Of a stretch of 64,000 nt of DNA, positions 1 through 8,196 are shown one piece after another. Numbering within the stretch: position 1 is the first letter of the stretch; each line of letters starts with the position of its first letter. A program made the translations under genes and the position numbers. Below the pieces are notes generated by a model that was not told the DNA's origin, made no database searches, and saw only the letters and a program-made list of their open reading frames with translations. This DNA is from Ekhidna lutea (GTDB lineage: Bacteria; Bacteroidota; Bacteroidia; Cytophagales; Cyclobacteriaceae): NCBI RefSeq assembly GCF_900188325.1, contig NZ_FZPD01000002.1:434001-498000 (forward strand), given 5' to 3'.

Positions 1-988
1 CTTCAGCAGGTGTTTTAATCGGCTGAAAGGAGTCTTCTCCATACTTTGCATAATGACCGGAAGTCACATACAATTCTTTACTGCCAATATGTGGTGAAAC
101 CACCTGATCATAGCCTGCCTTCAGCTGCGCCTTACGCATAAAGTTCTCAAGACGTTCTCTCAATACAGCGCCTTTAGGTAACCATAGAGGAAGCCCTTTT
201 CCTACTTTTTCGGAGAAGGTAAATAGTTCAAGCTCCTTTCCTATTTTTCTGTGATCCCTAAGCTTGGCTTGCTCAAGTAATTCAAGGTACTCCTTCAGTT
301 CCTTTTGCTTTGGAAATGAAATAGCATAAAGTCTGGTCAGCTGCTTTCTTTTCTCATCACCTCTCCAATATGCTCCGGCCACATTCAGAATCTTTACCGC
401 CTTAATGTATCCCGTATGTGGAATGTGTGGCCCTCGACATAGATCAGTAAAGTTCCCTTGATTGTAAAAAGTAATGCTGCCATCCTCAAGTCCATCAATT
501 AGCTCGAGCTTATACTCGTCCCCTTTCTCCTCATAAAACTTGATGGCATCTGATTTAGAAATTTCCTTTCGTGTGAATTCGTTCTTCTCCCTTGCAAGCT
601 CAAGCATTTTATCCTCGATCGCTTTGAGGTTGTCCGCATCAAATTCTATGTCACCAAAATCAATGTCGTAATAAAATCCATTCTCAATTGGCGGGCCTAT
701 CCCAAGCTTTATTCCAGGATATAATGCTTCCAGTGCTTCTGCCATTATGTGAGCAGAAGAATGCCACATCGTGGACTTACCTTCTTCATCATTCCAGGTG
801 AGCAACTGCAACTCCGCATCCTCCTCAATCGGACGAAAAGAGTCTCTAACTTCCCCGTTCACTTTGGCTGCAAGGACGTTTCTTGCAAGGCCTTCACTAA
901 TGCTCATTGCCACATCCAGTGCCGTACTTCCTTTATCATAAGTACGATTGGAACCATCCGGCAGTGTAATGGTGATTTGATCACTCAT
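1..988 (-). CDS. thrS: Threonine--tRNA ligase, N-terminal part (runs off the window)
   Basis: Charges tRNA-Thr with threonine in the cytoplasm. My reading of the minus strand gives about 329 residues starting MSDQITITLPDGSNRTYD, a TGS domain (about residues 1-65). The editing domain follows, with the HSSAHIMAEAL motif near residue 75 and the CRGPHIPHTG motif near residue 180; these His and Cys residues belong to the tRNA-editing site of the family. The window ends just as the class II catalytic core begins (YVTSGHYAKYGEDSF), so about half of the usual 640-residue protein is missing. The ATG at 988-986 shares one base with the stop codon of the upstream lipoprotein gene (TAATG), so the two are probably co-translated. 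No oddities were seen. Confidence 0.95.
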   Translation of the reverse strand, partial: MSDQITITLPDGSNRTYDKGSTALDVAMSISEGLARNVLAAKVNGEVRDSFRPIEEDAELQLLTWNDEEGKSTMWHSSAHIMAEALEALYPGIKLGIGPPIENGFYYDIDFGDIEFDADNLKAIEDKMLELAREKNEFTRKEISKSDAIKFYEEKGDEYKLELIDGLEDGSITFYNQGNFTDLCRGPHIPHTGYIKAVKILNVAGAYWRGDEKRKQLTRLYAISFPKQKELKEYLELLEQAKLRDHRKIGKELELFTFSEKVGKGLPLWLPKGAVLRERLENFMRKAQLKAGYDQVVSPHIGSKELYVTSGHYAKYGEDSFQPIKTPAE

Positions 989-2052
989 TAATTCTCAATT
1001 TTTTTAGGTTTTAATTCAATTGTTGGAGTTTTACGCTCCTCAAATTTTAAGCGCTGCAAATATGCAATTTTTCGCTGTATAAGGTCTATTCTTTGTGCTG
1101 CTAATGTATCCGCTGGATTCAAATCAACAAGGTATTCCAGGTAAGGAATGGAAGTAAGTAGCCATCCCCTGTCTTCATACAATCTTGCAAGTTTCCAAAT
1201 GGGCTTTCTCCTGGAAGAATCCTTCGCTATAACTTTTTCCAATACATAGACGGCTGAATCCCACATTTGATCTCTCCTATAAGTATCAGCAACTAAGTAT
1301 GAAACGGTATCTTTTGCTGTAAAAGGCTTTAGAGTCTCTCTTAATTGCCTATTTCTATTCGCTTCCCACAAAAGAGACGCAAAGGCAAATTGAATATCAA
1401 AATCTCCGTTATTTCTATCTGCATACTCGCTTAAAACTGACAACCCCTTTTCCTGATAACCTAGCTGAAAAAGAAGTTGACCATAATTCCATATCAGGTC
1501 ATTTTGTGAATCTATTTGAAAGAGCTTGCCAAGGTAATAGCTTGCCAGGGCCGTGTCACCCAGCATTAAATATTGTATAGATGCAAATTCAATGTCCTGA
1601 TTTGATTGATGATTAATTAAATAAAGACGAAGTTCATTTAGAGCTCTTTTTTTCTTTCCAGATCTGGAAAGACTATTGATATATGATTTACGGAATTCAT
1701 CAAAGAGTTCATATTCTTCACTCCATCTATCATACAAATCCAGCAAAAGCTGGTACCTCTCATGCTTTTCATAATAAGCAATGTATTGTTTAACCAACTG
1801 ATTGGTCATGCCGTGGGCTTGCTTATATGTATCAAGAGCAGAAATACAGGTCGTTGGCCAATCTAGTTGTTCACAGTAAAACAATTTTTGATCTATTAAT
1901 CGTTGATCGTCAGGATCAGCCCTTAATTTTTCATTAATACGATCCAATGCTTCACTATAGAATCCTGCGTGCAGTTCCGGAATCACAATTTTATCCTTCT
2001 GTGGAGGTGAGCAGGATAGTAAAATAGCAAATAGAATAATCGATCCTCGCAT
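988..2052 (-). CDS. TPR-repeat lipoprotein
   Basis: A 354-residue protein of unknown exact role. The N-terminus MRGSIILFAILLSCSPP is a short lipoprotein signal with a lipobox ending at Cys14. The rest is helical and fits a chain of tetratricopeptide-like repeats: segments such as DLIWNYGQLLFQLGYQEKG and KPIWKLARLYEDRGWLLTSI have the spaced small and aromatic residues of TPRs. It is probably a periplasm-facing scaffold anchored in a membrane. Its stop overlaps the thrS start by one base, so the two genes likely share a transcript; whether this link is functional is unknown. The C-terminus is basic (KIAYLQRLKFEERK). Confidence 0.75.
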   Translation of the reverse strand: MRGSIILFAILLSCSPPQKDKIVIPELHAGFYSEALDRINEKLRADPDDQRLIDQKLFYCEQLDWPTTCISALDTYKQAHGMTNQLVKQYIAYYEKHERYQLLLDLYDRWSEEYELFDEFRKSYINSLSRSGKKKRALNELRLYLINHQSNQDIEFASIQYLMLGDTALASYYLGKLFQIDSQNDLIWNYGQLLFQLGYQEKGLSVLSEYADRNNGDFDIQFAFASLLWEANRNRQLRETLKPFTAKDTVSYLVADTYRRDQMWDSAVYVLEKVIAKDSSRRKPIWKLARLYEDRGWLLTSIPYLEYLVDLNPADTLAAQRIDLIQRKIAYLQRLKFEERKTPTIELKPKKIEN

Positions 2053-2090
2053 AGAGAACCAAAGTTAAATTGAAAGAGATGGAAATTTGC

Positions 2091-2867
2091 TTAGTCTGTA
2101 TTCTTCTTTAATCTTTCTACATCGTTTCTAAGATTTCCAATCATTTCCATCATCTGATCCATGGACAACTCATTGGTGGAATTGGGATCGGGAAACTCAA
2201 CCGAAATAAATGCTTTAGCCTCCCAAACCTCAACAACTTCAGCCGGATCAAGCTCATAGGCACTAAATGACTTGTTATCTGAGACTAAAAACAATTTTCC
2301 TTTTTCTTCGATGTAATTGAAAACACGTTTGTAAACCACCCCTTCAGATTGTGTTACAAGTACATATGTATTTCCATTTCTAATATGATCCAGTTGTTCA
2401 ATGTATTTTCCTATAATGATACTACCTGATGCAATGGGTAGCATGGAATCTCCGGCAATTTCAAATGCGCGATACGTGCCTCCCTTTGGTAAAACCGGCA
2501 AATGGAACCGTGGAAGGTCCGTTAGGTATTCAGGGTCTGCATAACCATTGGTGTATCCGGCTGCCGCTTTAGTAGGAACAAGCTGGATATATTCTTCGTC
2601 AGCATTTTCATCTACAGTCACAGCCAGCACTTTTACATTTTGCTTTGGCACTCTGTTTTCCCTGGTTAGGTCCTCGTTGATCAACTCATCCACAGAAACC
2701 TCAAAAAGCTCCGCCATTTTCGATAATGTGGTAAGTCTTGGATCTGCCCTTCCCTCTTCATATGCTCCTACAGAAGGTCTGTTTATTCCAAGGGCTTGAG
2801 CAAAAGTCTCCTGAGTAAAGCCCTTCTTTTTCCTCAGGTATTTGATGTTATTTGGGATTCTCGCCAT
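2091..2867 (-). CDS. XRE-family regulator with S24 (LexA-like) C-terminal domain
   Basis: A 258-residue transcription factor. Residues 5-60 form a Cro/CI-type helix-turn-helix (TQETFAQALGINRPSVGAYE). Residues about 120-225 form a peptidase S24 domain: GDSM has Ser141 in the nucleophile position and VVYKRV has Lys180 as the likely general base. An Ala-Gly pair in the linker (AAAG, residues 101-104) sits where LexA/CI proteins cut themselves, so cleavage on stress is possible but not proven. The C-terminal tail (DQMMEMIGNLRNDVERLKK) looks like a short coiled coil. The ATG overlaps the stop of the 94-residue gene upstream (TAATG). It could regulate its own two-gene operon; targets are unknown. 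Confidence 0.85.
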   Translation of the reverse strand: MARIPNNIKYLRKKKGFTQETFAQALGINRPSVGAYEEGRADPRLTTLSKMAELFEVSVDELINEDLTRENRVPKQNVKVLAVTVDENADEEYIQLVPTKAAAGYTNGYADPEYLTDLPRFHLPVLPKGGTYRAFEIAGDSMLPIASGSIIIGKYIEQLDHIRNGNTYVLVTQSEGVVYKRVFNYIEEKGKLFLVSDNKSFSAYELDPAEVVEVWEAKAFISVEFPDPNSTNELSMDQMMEMIGNLRNDVERLKKNTD

Positions 2868-3151
2868 TATTCGAATATCATTAAGTTGGCCGGTTGTCTT
2901 TCTTGTCCTACATTAAATAAGTGCAAATGATGAAACTCCACACTCAAGTCTAATTCTCTTAGTCTTTTTCGGATTCTGCTAATGACAGACTTTAATGTTT
3001 CGTCCGCTTCTACCAACACATATCCATAGAGTTGCTTGCTTTCCTTAACTGTAGCAAAAAATTTAACCTGATATCGACCAGAGCTTAGCTTCTTTGAAGA
3101 AATCCTAAGTTTATAATAATCATCTAATATCAAATCTTTCGCTACCTCCAT
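2867..3151 (-). CDS. Small protein of unknown function, partner of the S24 regulator
   Basis: A 94-residue cytoplasmic protein with no signal peptide or membrane segment. It is rich in Lys, Arg and Leu and its pattern suggests an alpha/beta fold (YQVKFFATVKESKQLYGYVLV then a basic helix SVISRIRKRLRELDL). I do not recognise the family. Its stop codon shares one base with the start of the XRE/S24 regulator, so the two are translationally coupled. This suggests it modulates, or is controlled with, that regulator. It is the first gene of the pair; the 159 bp upstream hold an AT-rich stretch and a hairpin at 3258-3308. Confidence 0.6.
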   Translation of the reverse strand: MEVAKDLILDDYYKLRISSKKLSSGRYQVKFFATVKESKQLYGYVLVEADETLKSVISRIRKRLRELDLSVEFHHLHLFNVGQERQPANLMIFE

Positions 3152-3257
3152 ATTTGCGTATTTGATCTTAAATTTAGTAAAAAATATTAAATACTAAAAT
3201 TTTTAGATTTTTATTATAACCAGCAATGTGTAAAAGTAGATTCCTATGCCTCTCTCG

Positions 3258-3308
3258 TATCCGGTAAGACTTTCTACTAGTAAGAAAATTAAATCGGTGA
3301 ACCGGATA
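3258..3308. other. Nested inverted repeat in intergenic space
   Basis: TATCCGGT (3258-3265) pairs with ACCGGATA (3301-3308). Inside it lies a second hairpin around TACTAGTA (3275-3282) flanked by TTTC and GAAA. It sits three bases past the glycosyltransferase stop, on the side where that minus-strand transcript ends, so it may act as a terminator or 3' stabiliser. No long T-run follows on the minus strand. Confidence 0.4.
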
Positions 3309-3310
3309 AT

Positions 3311-4297
3311 TTACGCTGCTAAAATGAAGTTGACTCCTTCGATATAGCCGTTCTGAATAAGATAGGACCTGATTTCTTCCCGAATGCCCCTATTACTTAC
3401 ATAAGAAACAATAAATGCACTTTCTTTATCCGGTAAATTGTCATAGTGAAGCGTTTGTTTCCCGGATTTCACATCTATGTAATTCACAACCGCTATCCCC
3501 TCATTGATCAGCAAATCACTTCTGCGACGCGAGACTCTTCCCGCTCCCCATATGTAAATTTTCGGATGGAATGGATTGTTTGTTTTTAACCATTGTGCTA
3601 AATACTTTGCCTTTACTTTAAAAAAGGATTCTTGTGCATATCGATTATCCGTTCGCGTCAGTCGGCTTTCAGTATCCCTCCATGTCAAGATACTCTTATC
3701 GATTTTTTTCATCTTTACATTATTAGATTGAAATCGTAAGAAAAGCTCATAATCCTCTGGAAAGTCCCCATCCTTATATATCCCATATTGATCAAAAAGC
3801 TCCCGCCTTACCATTAACGTAGGGTTAGCTATTGGGAATTCTACAAACCGATTAAGACTTATTTGTTCTTCTGTAATGATGCTATTAAGCCAATCCACGT
3901 AATGAATAAACCCTCCATTCTCCGTGGGCCCCAAATACTCAATCAGCCCCGAAACTACACCTAGAGTCGAATCTTCTAATAACAGGTTTGTCTGAAGTTC
4001 CAGTCGTTGCGGATGCGAAATATCGTCTGAATCCATCCTGGCGATGTAAGCTCCCCTGGCAGCTTCGATTCCACCATTTGCTGCAAAAACCACTCCCTTT
4101 CGAGGTTGGTCTATTAAGGTGATTCTTGGATCAGAGGCATACCTTTTTGCAACTTTCACAGAATCATCTGTTGAAGCATTATTCACTAAAATTAACTCGA
4201 AATGCTCGTAGGTTTGATTTAGAATACTTTGAATAGCTTCCTCTAAATAAGGAGCATTGTAAAAAGGCAATACGACAGAAACGAGTGGATTACCCAT
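3311..4297 (-). CDS. Family 2 glycosyltransferase with C-terminal Rossmann-like domain
   Basis: Transfers a sugar from a nucleotide donor, probably to a surface glycan. The GT-A fold is clear: VSVVLPFYNAPYLEEAIQSI at the start, NNASTDDS, and RMDSDDISHP, whose DxD-type Asp residues bind the metal-nucleotide. The last ~85 residues are an added domain with IYIWGAGRVSRRR, a glycine-rich nucleotide-binding-like turn, followed by a beta-alpha unit. I start it at the ATG at 4297 (MGNPLVSVV) rather than at an in-frame ATG 48 bases upstream, because GT2 proteins begin right at this strand. This gives an 8-base overlap with the stop of the lipoprotein gene upstream. Acceptor and sugar cannot be told. 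Confidence 0.85.
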   Translation of the reverse strand: MGNPLVSVVLPFYNAPYLEEAIQSILNQTYEHFELILVNNASTDDSVKVAKRYASDPRITLIDQPRKGVVFAANGGIEAARGAYIARMDSDDISHPQRLELQTNLLLEDSTLGVVSGLIEYLGPTENGGFIHYVDWLNSIITEEQISLNRFVEFPIANPTLMVRRELFDQYGIYKDGDFPEDYELFLRFQSNNVKMKKIDKSILTWRDTESRLTRTDNRYAQESFFKVKAKYLAQWLKTNNPFHPKIYIWGAGRVSRRRSDLLINEGIAVVNYIDVKSGKQTLHYDNLPDKESAFIVSYVSNRGIREEIRSYLIQNGYIEGVNFILAA

Positions 4298-5078
4298 TTC
4301 CCTCTTCAGGATTCTCCTCTGAGCCTTCTTCCGTAGTACCTTCAACCTCTGGTTGTGTAGTTTCTTCAGATTCCGATGATGATGTCTCCTTGTTCTTCTT
4401 TTTAAATAGGCCCTTAAAAAATGGCTCTTTCGTTTGTAATGAATCCGGAACAGCAGACCCTAATGAATCTACCGGAGCTGGTGTAGGTTTTGGCCTGTTA
4501 TCGATAAACTTATATGCGTAGTACTTATTATAGTATTGCTGCTCTACGTTGAACTTATCAGAAGGATCATAACCATATAGATACTTCGTTTCTTCCTTAG
4601 CAACTACTTCCTCTGCAGGTTGCGTGCCAAGTGAATCCGACGCTATTGATAAGGAGTCCACACCCAGCGAATCGCTGAAATCAGATGCAACAAAATCATT
4701 GGAGACCGGATCAGGTGCCAGCACATTCTCCATTGGAGCAGTCCTTAACTGATAGTTTTTAATCGGGTACCATGCAGGTTTTATGATGCCGTATTTACTC
4801 TTCTTCTGTACCCGCCATGGAACCACCTTTTCCCCCGCATAGGCATAGTAGTCTGTTCGAGGTTGTGCAACCACACCAAGCGTATCCTCAGAAGATTGTC
4901 CTTTTTGTTGTGCTAAATACTGAGCTCTGGTACTTTCGTCCAACTGCCAAACGTATGAGAAATAAGCATTACGGGTAGAATCATCCAAAATGTACGTACT
5001 CTGAAATGCAGGGCATATCACCTTATCCTGACAAGAGATCAGGGAAGCATAACACACAAGGATGATCAGCCTCTTCAT
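4290..5078 (-). CDS. Lipoprotein of unknown function with acidic low-complexity tail
   Basis: About 262 residues. MKRLIILVCYASLISCQDK is a lipoprotein signal with the lipid-bearing Cys at position 16, which is why I prefer this start over an ATG 18 bases upstream. The middle is Tyr- and Asp-rich (NVEQQYYNKYYAYKFIDNR, KYGIIKPAWYPIKNYQLR) with repeated SLG-type turns (DSLGVDSLSIASDSLG). The final ~50 residues are Glu/Thr/Ser/Pro-rich and probably disordered. It is likely anchored in the outer membrane. Similar Tyr-rich lipoproteins occur in gliding Bacteroidota, but I cannot assign a family. It overlaps the downstream glycosyltransferase start by 8 bases, so they are co-transcribed. Confidence 0.65.
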   Translation of the reverse strand: MKRLIILVCYASLISCQDKVICPAFQSTYILDDSTRNAYFSYVWQLDESTRAQYLAQQKGQSSEDTLGVVAQPRTDYYAYAGEKVVPWRVQKKSKYGIIKPAWYPIKNYQLRTAPMENVLAPDPVSNDFVASDFSDSLGVDSLSIASDSLGTQPAEEVVAKEETKYLYGYDPSDKFNVEQQYYNKYYAYKFIDNRPKPTPAPVDSLGSAVPDSLQTKEPFFKGLFKKKNKETSSSESEETTQPEVEGTTEEGSEENPEEGNG

Positions 5079-5173
5079 AGAGATTGGTTGTGACAAGCAG
5101 TGATTTGGATCAAAAATAGGTGTATTTTCTGTTATACCTATAAATCAACGACGAAATTGAACTTTTAGTAGAT

Positions 5174-5860
5174 TTATCTGGAAGATAAGTTGTTAAACAC
5201 ATGTTCATACATCTGATCTACCCATTGGGTATACATCTTTCCGGAAGGGTGCAATCCATCTGATGCTATTAGCGAAGGATCATCTTTTGCTTTTTTACTC
5301 CCTGGGGTGATATCAATGAATTTGACGTCTCGTAGCTTTGTGATCTTCTCTGCTATGGCATTATAGTTGTCTAACTCACGAGCGATCTTCTCTTCATCAA
5401 GCATTTTCTTGGTTGCAAAAGGTGTTACCCCATAATCAGGAATTGAAACAACCATCACGTTATAAGGATTTCCACCGGCAAACTGAATGGCCTGATCCAA
5501 AAGCTGCTTAAACTCTTTTTCGTATTGATCAATTGGGTATCCCCTATACTGGTTATTAACACCGATTAGCAATGAAACAAAATCATAAGTACCCTCTACG
5601 TCCGCCTTTACAATACCAGCCAATAACTCATCGGTTGTCCAGCCGGTTGTGGCTACAATCACCGGATCCACCTGTATTGAATCTTTTCTGAGTCTTCTGG
5701 CAAGTTGAACTGGCCAACGCTCACCGACATCTACAGCCTCACCGATTGTATATGAATCACCAAGAGCCAGGTGAATAAATCCATCTTCCTTCATCGAATC
5801 AGTTTTTTGTGTTGCACAAGACGTGAAAATAAGGAAGCATAAAATGATAATTAAACGCAT
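5174..5860 (-). CDS. SGNH/GDSL-type hydrolase lipoprotein
   Basis: A secreted esterase or acylhydrolase of about 228 residues. From the ATG at 5860 the protein begins MRLIIILCFLIFTSCATQK, a lipoprotein signal with Cys15; an ATG 39 bases further upstream would put 13 extra residues before it. Block I is LALGDSYTIG with nucleophile Ser36. Block III is GVNNQYRG with the oxyanion-hole Asn, and block V is DGLHPSG with the catalytic Asp and His. All four family residues are present, so it is likely active. The substrate is unknown; related enzymes deacetylate sugars or cleave lipid esters. Same strand as its neighbours, 45 bases from the GNAT gene. Confidence 0.85.
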   Translation of the reverse strand: MRLIIILCFLIFTSCATQKTDSMKEDGFIHLALGDSYTIGEAVDVGERWPVQLARRLRKDSIQVDPVIVATTGWTTDELLAGIVKADVEGTYDFVSLLIGVNNQYRGYPIDQYEKEFKQLLDQAIQFAGGNPYNVMVVSIPDYGVTPFATKKMLDEEKIARELDNYNAIAEKITKLRDVKFIDITPGSKKAKDDPSLIASDGLHPSGKMYTQWVDQMYEHVFNNLSSR

Positions 5861-5905
5861 GATTAGGGATTTTATGCAAAATAAGAATTTTTGATGCATC
5901 CATCA

Positions 5906-6190
5906 TTAGAGCACGTCGCTGAGCTCTTTATTTTTATCAAAAACAGATCGAGCGAAGGGGCATAAGGGCACAATATTTATCCCTTTTGAGCGTGCATCCT
6001 CAACAGCTTTGATCACGAGCTTCTTACCCAGGCCGGTTCCACGCATTGAATCATCTACCTCTGTATGGTCAATGATAATTCGATCATCGCCTGCTTTGGA
6101 GTAAGTCATCTCTCCTACCTTCTTCCCTTCTACTTCTACAAAATAGGCTCCTTTAGACTCGGTTTCTTGGTTATGTATTTCAAACTCCAT
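5906..6190 (-). CDS. Small GNAT-family N-acetyltransferase (YidJ/COG2388 type)
   Basis: A 94-residue single-domain GNAT protein. It carries the acetyl-CoA pyrophosphate-binding loop RGTGLGKKLV (about residues 50-60) preceded by the beta strand DHTEVDDSMRG, and ends with the family's typical CPFARSVFDKN. The family is short (90-100 residues), so it is full length. It likely acetylates a small molecule or protein; the substrate is not known. The first 11 bases overlap the end of the upstream MmcQ/YjbR gene, indicating one transcript. Confidence 0.85.
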   Translation of the reverse strand: MEFEIHNQETESKGAYFVEVEGKKVGEMTYSKAGDDRIIIDHTEVDDSMRGTGLGKKLVIKAVEDARSKGINIVPLCPFARSVFDKNKELSDVL

Positions 6191-6548
6191 TTGACATTGA
6201 CTTTAATTCCTCTTTCAATTTCTTTGGCAGTTTACTCACCACCAGCTCATAGCTATGATTAATCAAATGCTTGATTTTATCATCAGAAACATTTCCATCT
6301 GTATAGACTGAGTTCCATTGCTTTTTATTCATATGATAGCCCGGACGAATGGAACCATCATATTCTTCTCTAAGTTCTATCGCGTACTCAGGATTACATT
6401 TTAGATTGATAAACTCAAACGTATCAATGCCGGTAAGGGCATACATTTTACCCATGACTTTAAAAACCAGGGTATCAGGACCGAAGGGAGTCTCTTCTGT
6501 GGTGCCCGGCTTGGCTAAACAATAGTCTCGGAATGCTTCAATATTCAT
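6180..6548 (-). CDS. MmcQ/YjbR-family DNA-binding-like protein
   Basis: A 122-residue cytoplasmic protein. MNIEAFRDYCLAKPGTTEETPFGPDTLVFKVMGKMYAL and the end LINHSYELVVSKLPKKLKEEL match the MmcQ/YjbR (DUF419) alpha/beta fold, which resembles the double-wing DNA-binding motif. The W and Y positions typical of the family (YHMNKKQWNSVY) are kept. Its biochemical role is unsettled in all organisms. It overlaps the GNAT gene by 11 bases and is probably the first gene of this short operon. The 346 bp upstream hold only one possible small reading frame. Confidence 0.85.
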   Translation of the reverse strand: MNIEAFRDYCLAKPGTTEETPFGPDTLVFKVMGKMYALTGIDTFEFINLKCNPEYAIELREEYDGSIRPGYHMNKKQWNSVYTDGNVSDDKIKHLINHSYELVVSKLPKKLKEELKSMSNGV

Positions 6549-6894
6549 CGCATCAATTTACAGAATATGCTTATTCTGTAAATCAATGATGTGTGATAAA
6601 TGATGTAGTAGGATTGGTGGTGACCTAAAATCCGCTTATGGTGAGCAGGAGAAATGCAATTAAACCAACCTTTATCCAGATAAGCGTCTTTTGCTCATTT
6701 AGATAGGTTGATAGTGCTGATTGAATTTTTTCCATCATGCAAAGAAAATAAGACCTTTTAAATAGCTAAAGAAAATAAACACTCAATGAATGAATGGTCA
6801 CTTTTTAAGGACGAATAGGTCATCTGAGTGAACGAGGGAAGGAATTACACTATCCTGTTAGTCTCCTACTGCATCCTCAAGAGACTACTATTAA
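6549..6894. other. Intergenic region, mostly featureless
   Basis: This stretch lies between the YjbR gene start and the end of the beta-barrel protein gene. Apart from a possible 37-codon minus-strand frame at 6625-6738, I see no RNA gene, repeat or clear terminator. It is AT-rich, and the promoter for the YjbR-GNAT pair should lie near 6549-6600. Confidence 0.5.
6625..6738 (-). CDS. Possible 37-residue single-span membrane protein
   Basis: Reading the minus strand from the ATG at 6738 gives 37 codons ending in TAG. Residues 1-18 are polar and amphipathic (MMEKIQSALSTYLNEQKT). Residues 19-37 form one hydrophobic span (LIWIKVGLIAFLLLTISGF). The clean split into a charged head and a membrane span is unlikely by chance, but no strong ribosome binding site is visible, as is usual in this phylum. 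It could be a small membrane protein or a toxin-like peptide. It stands alone between two genes on the same strand. Real expression is uncertain. Confidence 0.35.
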   Translation of the reverse strand: MMEKIQSALSTYLNEQKTLIWIKVGLIAFLLLTISGF

Positions 6895-8196
6895 TCAAAA
6901 TCCAACTGAATACCCTATGCGTGGATAGAAAGGTCGCTGGTTGAGGGTATTGTTTTTGTGATTAAGGTCGTAGACGAGTAAAACGGAAAGAGCTACTTTT
7001 TTAGTTATTTTGAACTTCCTTCCAGCACCTAATAACACTGCATACTGCCAGGATTTTGGCTTCCTTGATTCATGGAAAAGTGACTTATTTTTTACGATAC
7101 GATACTCTCCATATAAAAAGAATCCTTTCATTATATCGTAATTCACAAAAAAACTAGCTCCATGAGCATCGCCGGTTATTGATGCTGAATCTCGCGAGCT
7201 AAGTTGTTCCCTAAGTATCATACCCATTCCTGTTGAGAGTGATTTGTTCCATTGGTAGCCGATTTGCAAATTGTTGTCAAGAATGACAGGATCTGTGGAC
7301 TGAATCGTAATATTTCCATTGAGAAAAAAACGTTTTTTCATTGGTGTACCCTGAAGTGATTTACGTTTGATCCCCTCCTCCCTCTTTTCCAAACTTGGTA
7401 ATTCTGTAAACTTCTCTTTTGCAGATTTCATGGTAAGTTGTGACTTGCTAAACTCATTCGGGTCGACGTTTTTGAAAAACTTCTTTACGCCTGATCGATC
7501 TACCTTTTTGAGGTTCCCATGTTGGTCCAGCGTATTAAACATCAGCTGATCCTCAATCTTTTTATCGCTCTGCAGTTTAAGCTCTTTGGGAAGATATGAT
7601 TCCACTTGTTTTTTAAGTCCGAATCGCTCGACAAGATCTACAGTATCCAACAGAATTGAATCAGGATGAAAGTGGTCTAAAAACGCAGAGTCGTATTGTC
7701 CGTAAGATTCATAAATCTGCTGTAGCTGCTTGTAGTCCCCTTCCTCCGCGAGCGTTTGTAACGCCCAATCAAGTGAGTCTTCCGGGGCTTTAAATCCTGA
7801 CACATCAAAAATGAGCTTCTTTTTATTCCCCTTTTTCCATTTACCAAGCAAAATTTCCTTCTGATGCTTTCTGGCTTCTTTCCACTTACCCACTGACTTT
7901 AAACTATCCCTATGCTTATGTCGGTAACTTTTCCAGGCCTTTTTTGCGGCTTTGATGCTGTCTTTTTTATAGAAATCTTTATAAGCCTCCAGTTTGGCAC
8001 GAGCATCTTTTGACTGCTCTACTTTTTTAAGATGCTTTTCTGAAAGTTTGACATCAAATTTGATCTGGCCACAAGAAATCCCTCCAACTAAATAACATAT
8101 TACGAGAGCAATTATCCTCACAATTCCTCGACTGCTAATATCAGTTGTCTTGTGAACCGTAGTTGTACGTATTCTGTTGTAGGATATTCCCTTCAT
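6895..8196 (-). CDS. Secreted protein with Lys-rich N-terminal half and C-terminal beta-barrel-like domain
   Basis: About 433 residues. A hydrophobic segment (IVRIIALVICYLVGGISCGQ, about residues 25-44) is a signal peptide, possibly a lipoprotein signal. Residues ~50-290 are very rich in Lys and Asp/Glu and probably helical (KDARAKLEAYKDFYKKDSIK). From ~290 alternating strands (FFLNGNITIQSTDPVILDN, FFVNYDIMKGFFLYGEYRI) end in the terminal Phe typical of outer-membrane barrels. With the ATG at 8196 it overlaps the RHS partner gene by 56 bases. A later GTG about 24 codons downstream, just before the hydrophobic segment, would remove nearly all the overlap and place the signal at the N-terminus. 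It is the last gene of the RHS cluster, so it may help export or dock the RHS proteins. No family recognised. Confidence 0.65.
   Translation of the reverse strand: MKGISYNRIRTTTVHKTTDISSRGIVRIIALVICYLVGGISCGQIKFDVKLSEKHLKKVEQSKDARAKLEAYKDFYKKDSIKAAKKAWKSYRHKHRDSLKSVGKWKEARKHQKEILLGKWKKGNKKKLIFDVSGFKAPEDSLDWALQTLAEEGDYKQLQQIYESYGQYDSAFLDHFHPDSILLDTVDLVERFGLKKQVESYLPKELKLQSDKKIEDQLMFNTLDQHGNLKKVDRSGVKKFFKNVDPNEFSKSQLTMKSAKEKFTELPSLEKREEGIKRKSLQGTPMKKRFFLNGNITIQSTDPVILDNNLQIGYQWNKSLSTGMGMILREQLSSRDSASITGDAHGASFFVNYDIMKGFFLYGEYRIVKNKSLFHESRKPKSWQYAVLLGAGRKFKITKKVALSVLLVYDLNHKNNTLNQRPFYPRIGYSVGF

Noticed and set aside
749-991. Plus-strand frame opposite thrS
   Set aside because: It is antisense to the well-conserved ThrRS N-terminus and has no domain or signal.
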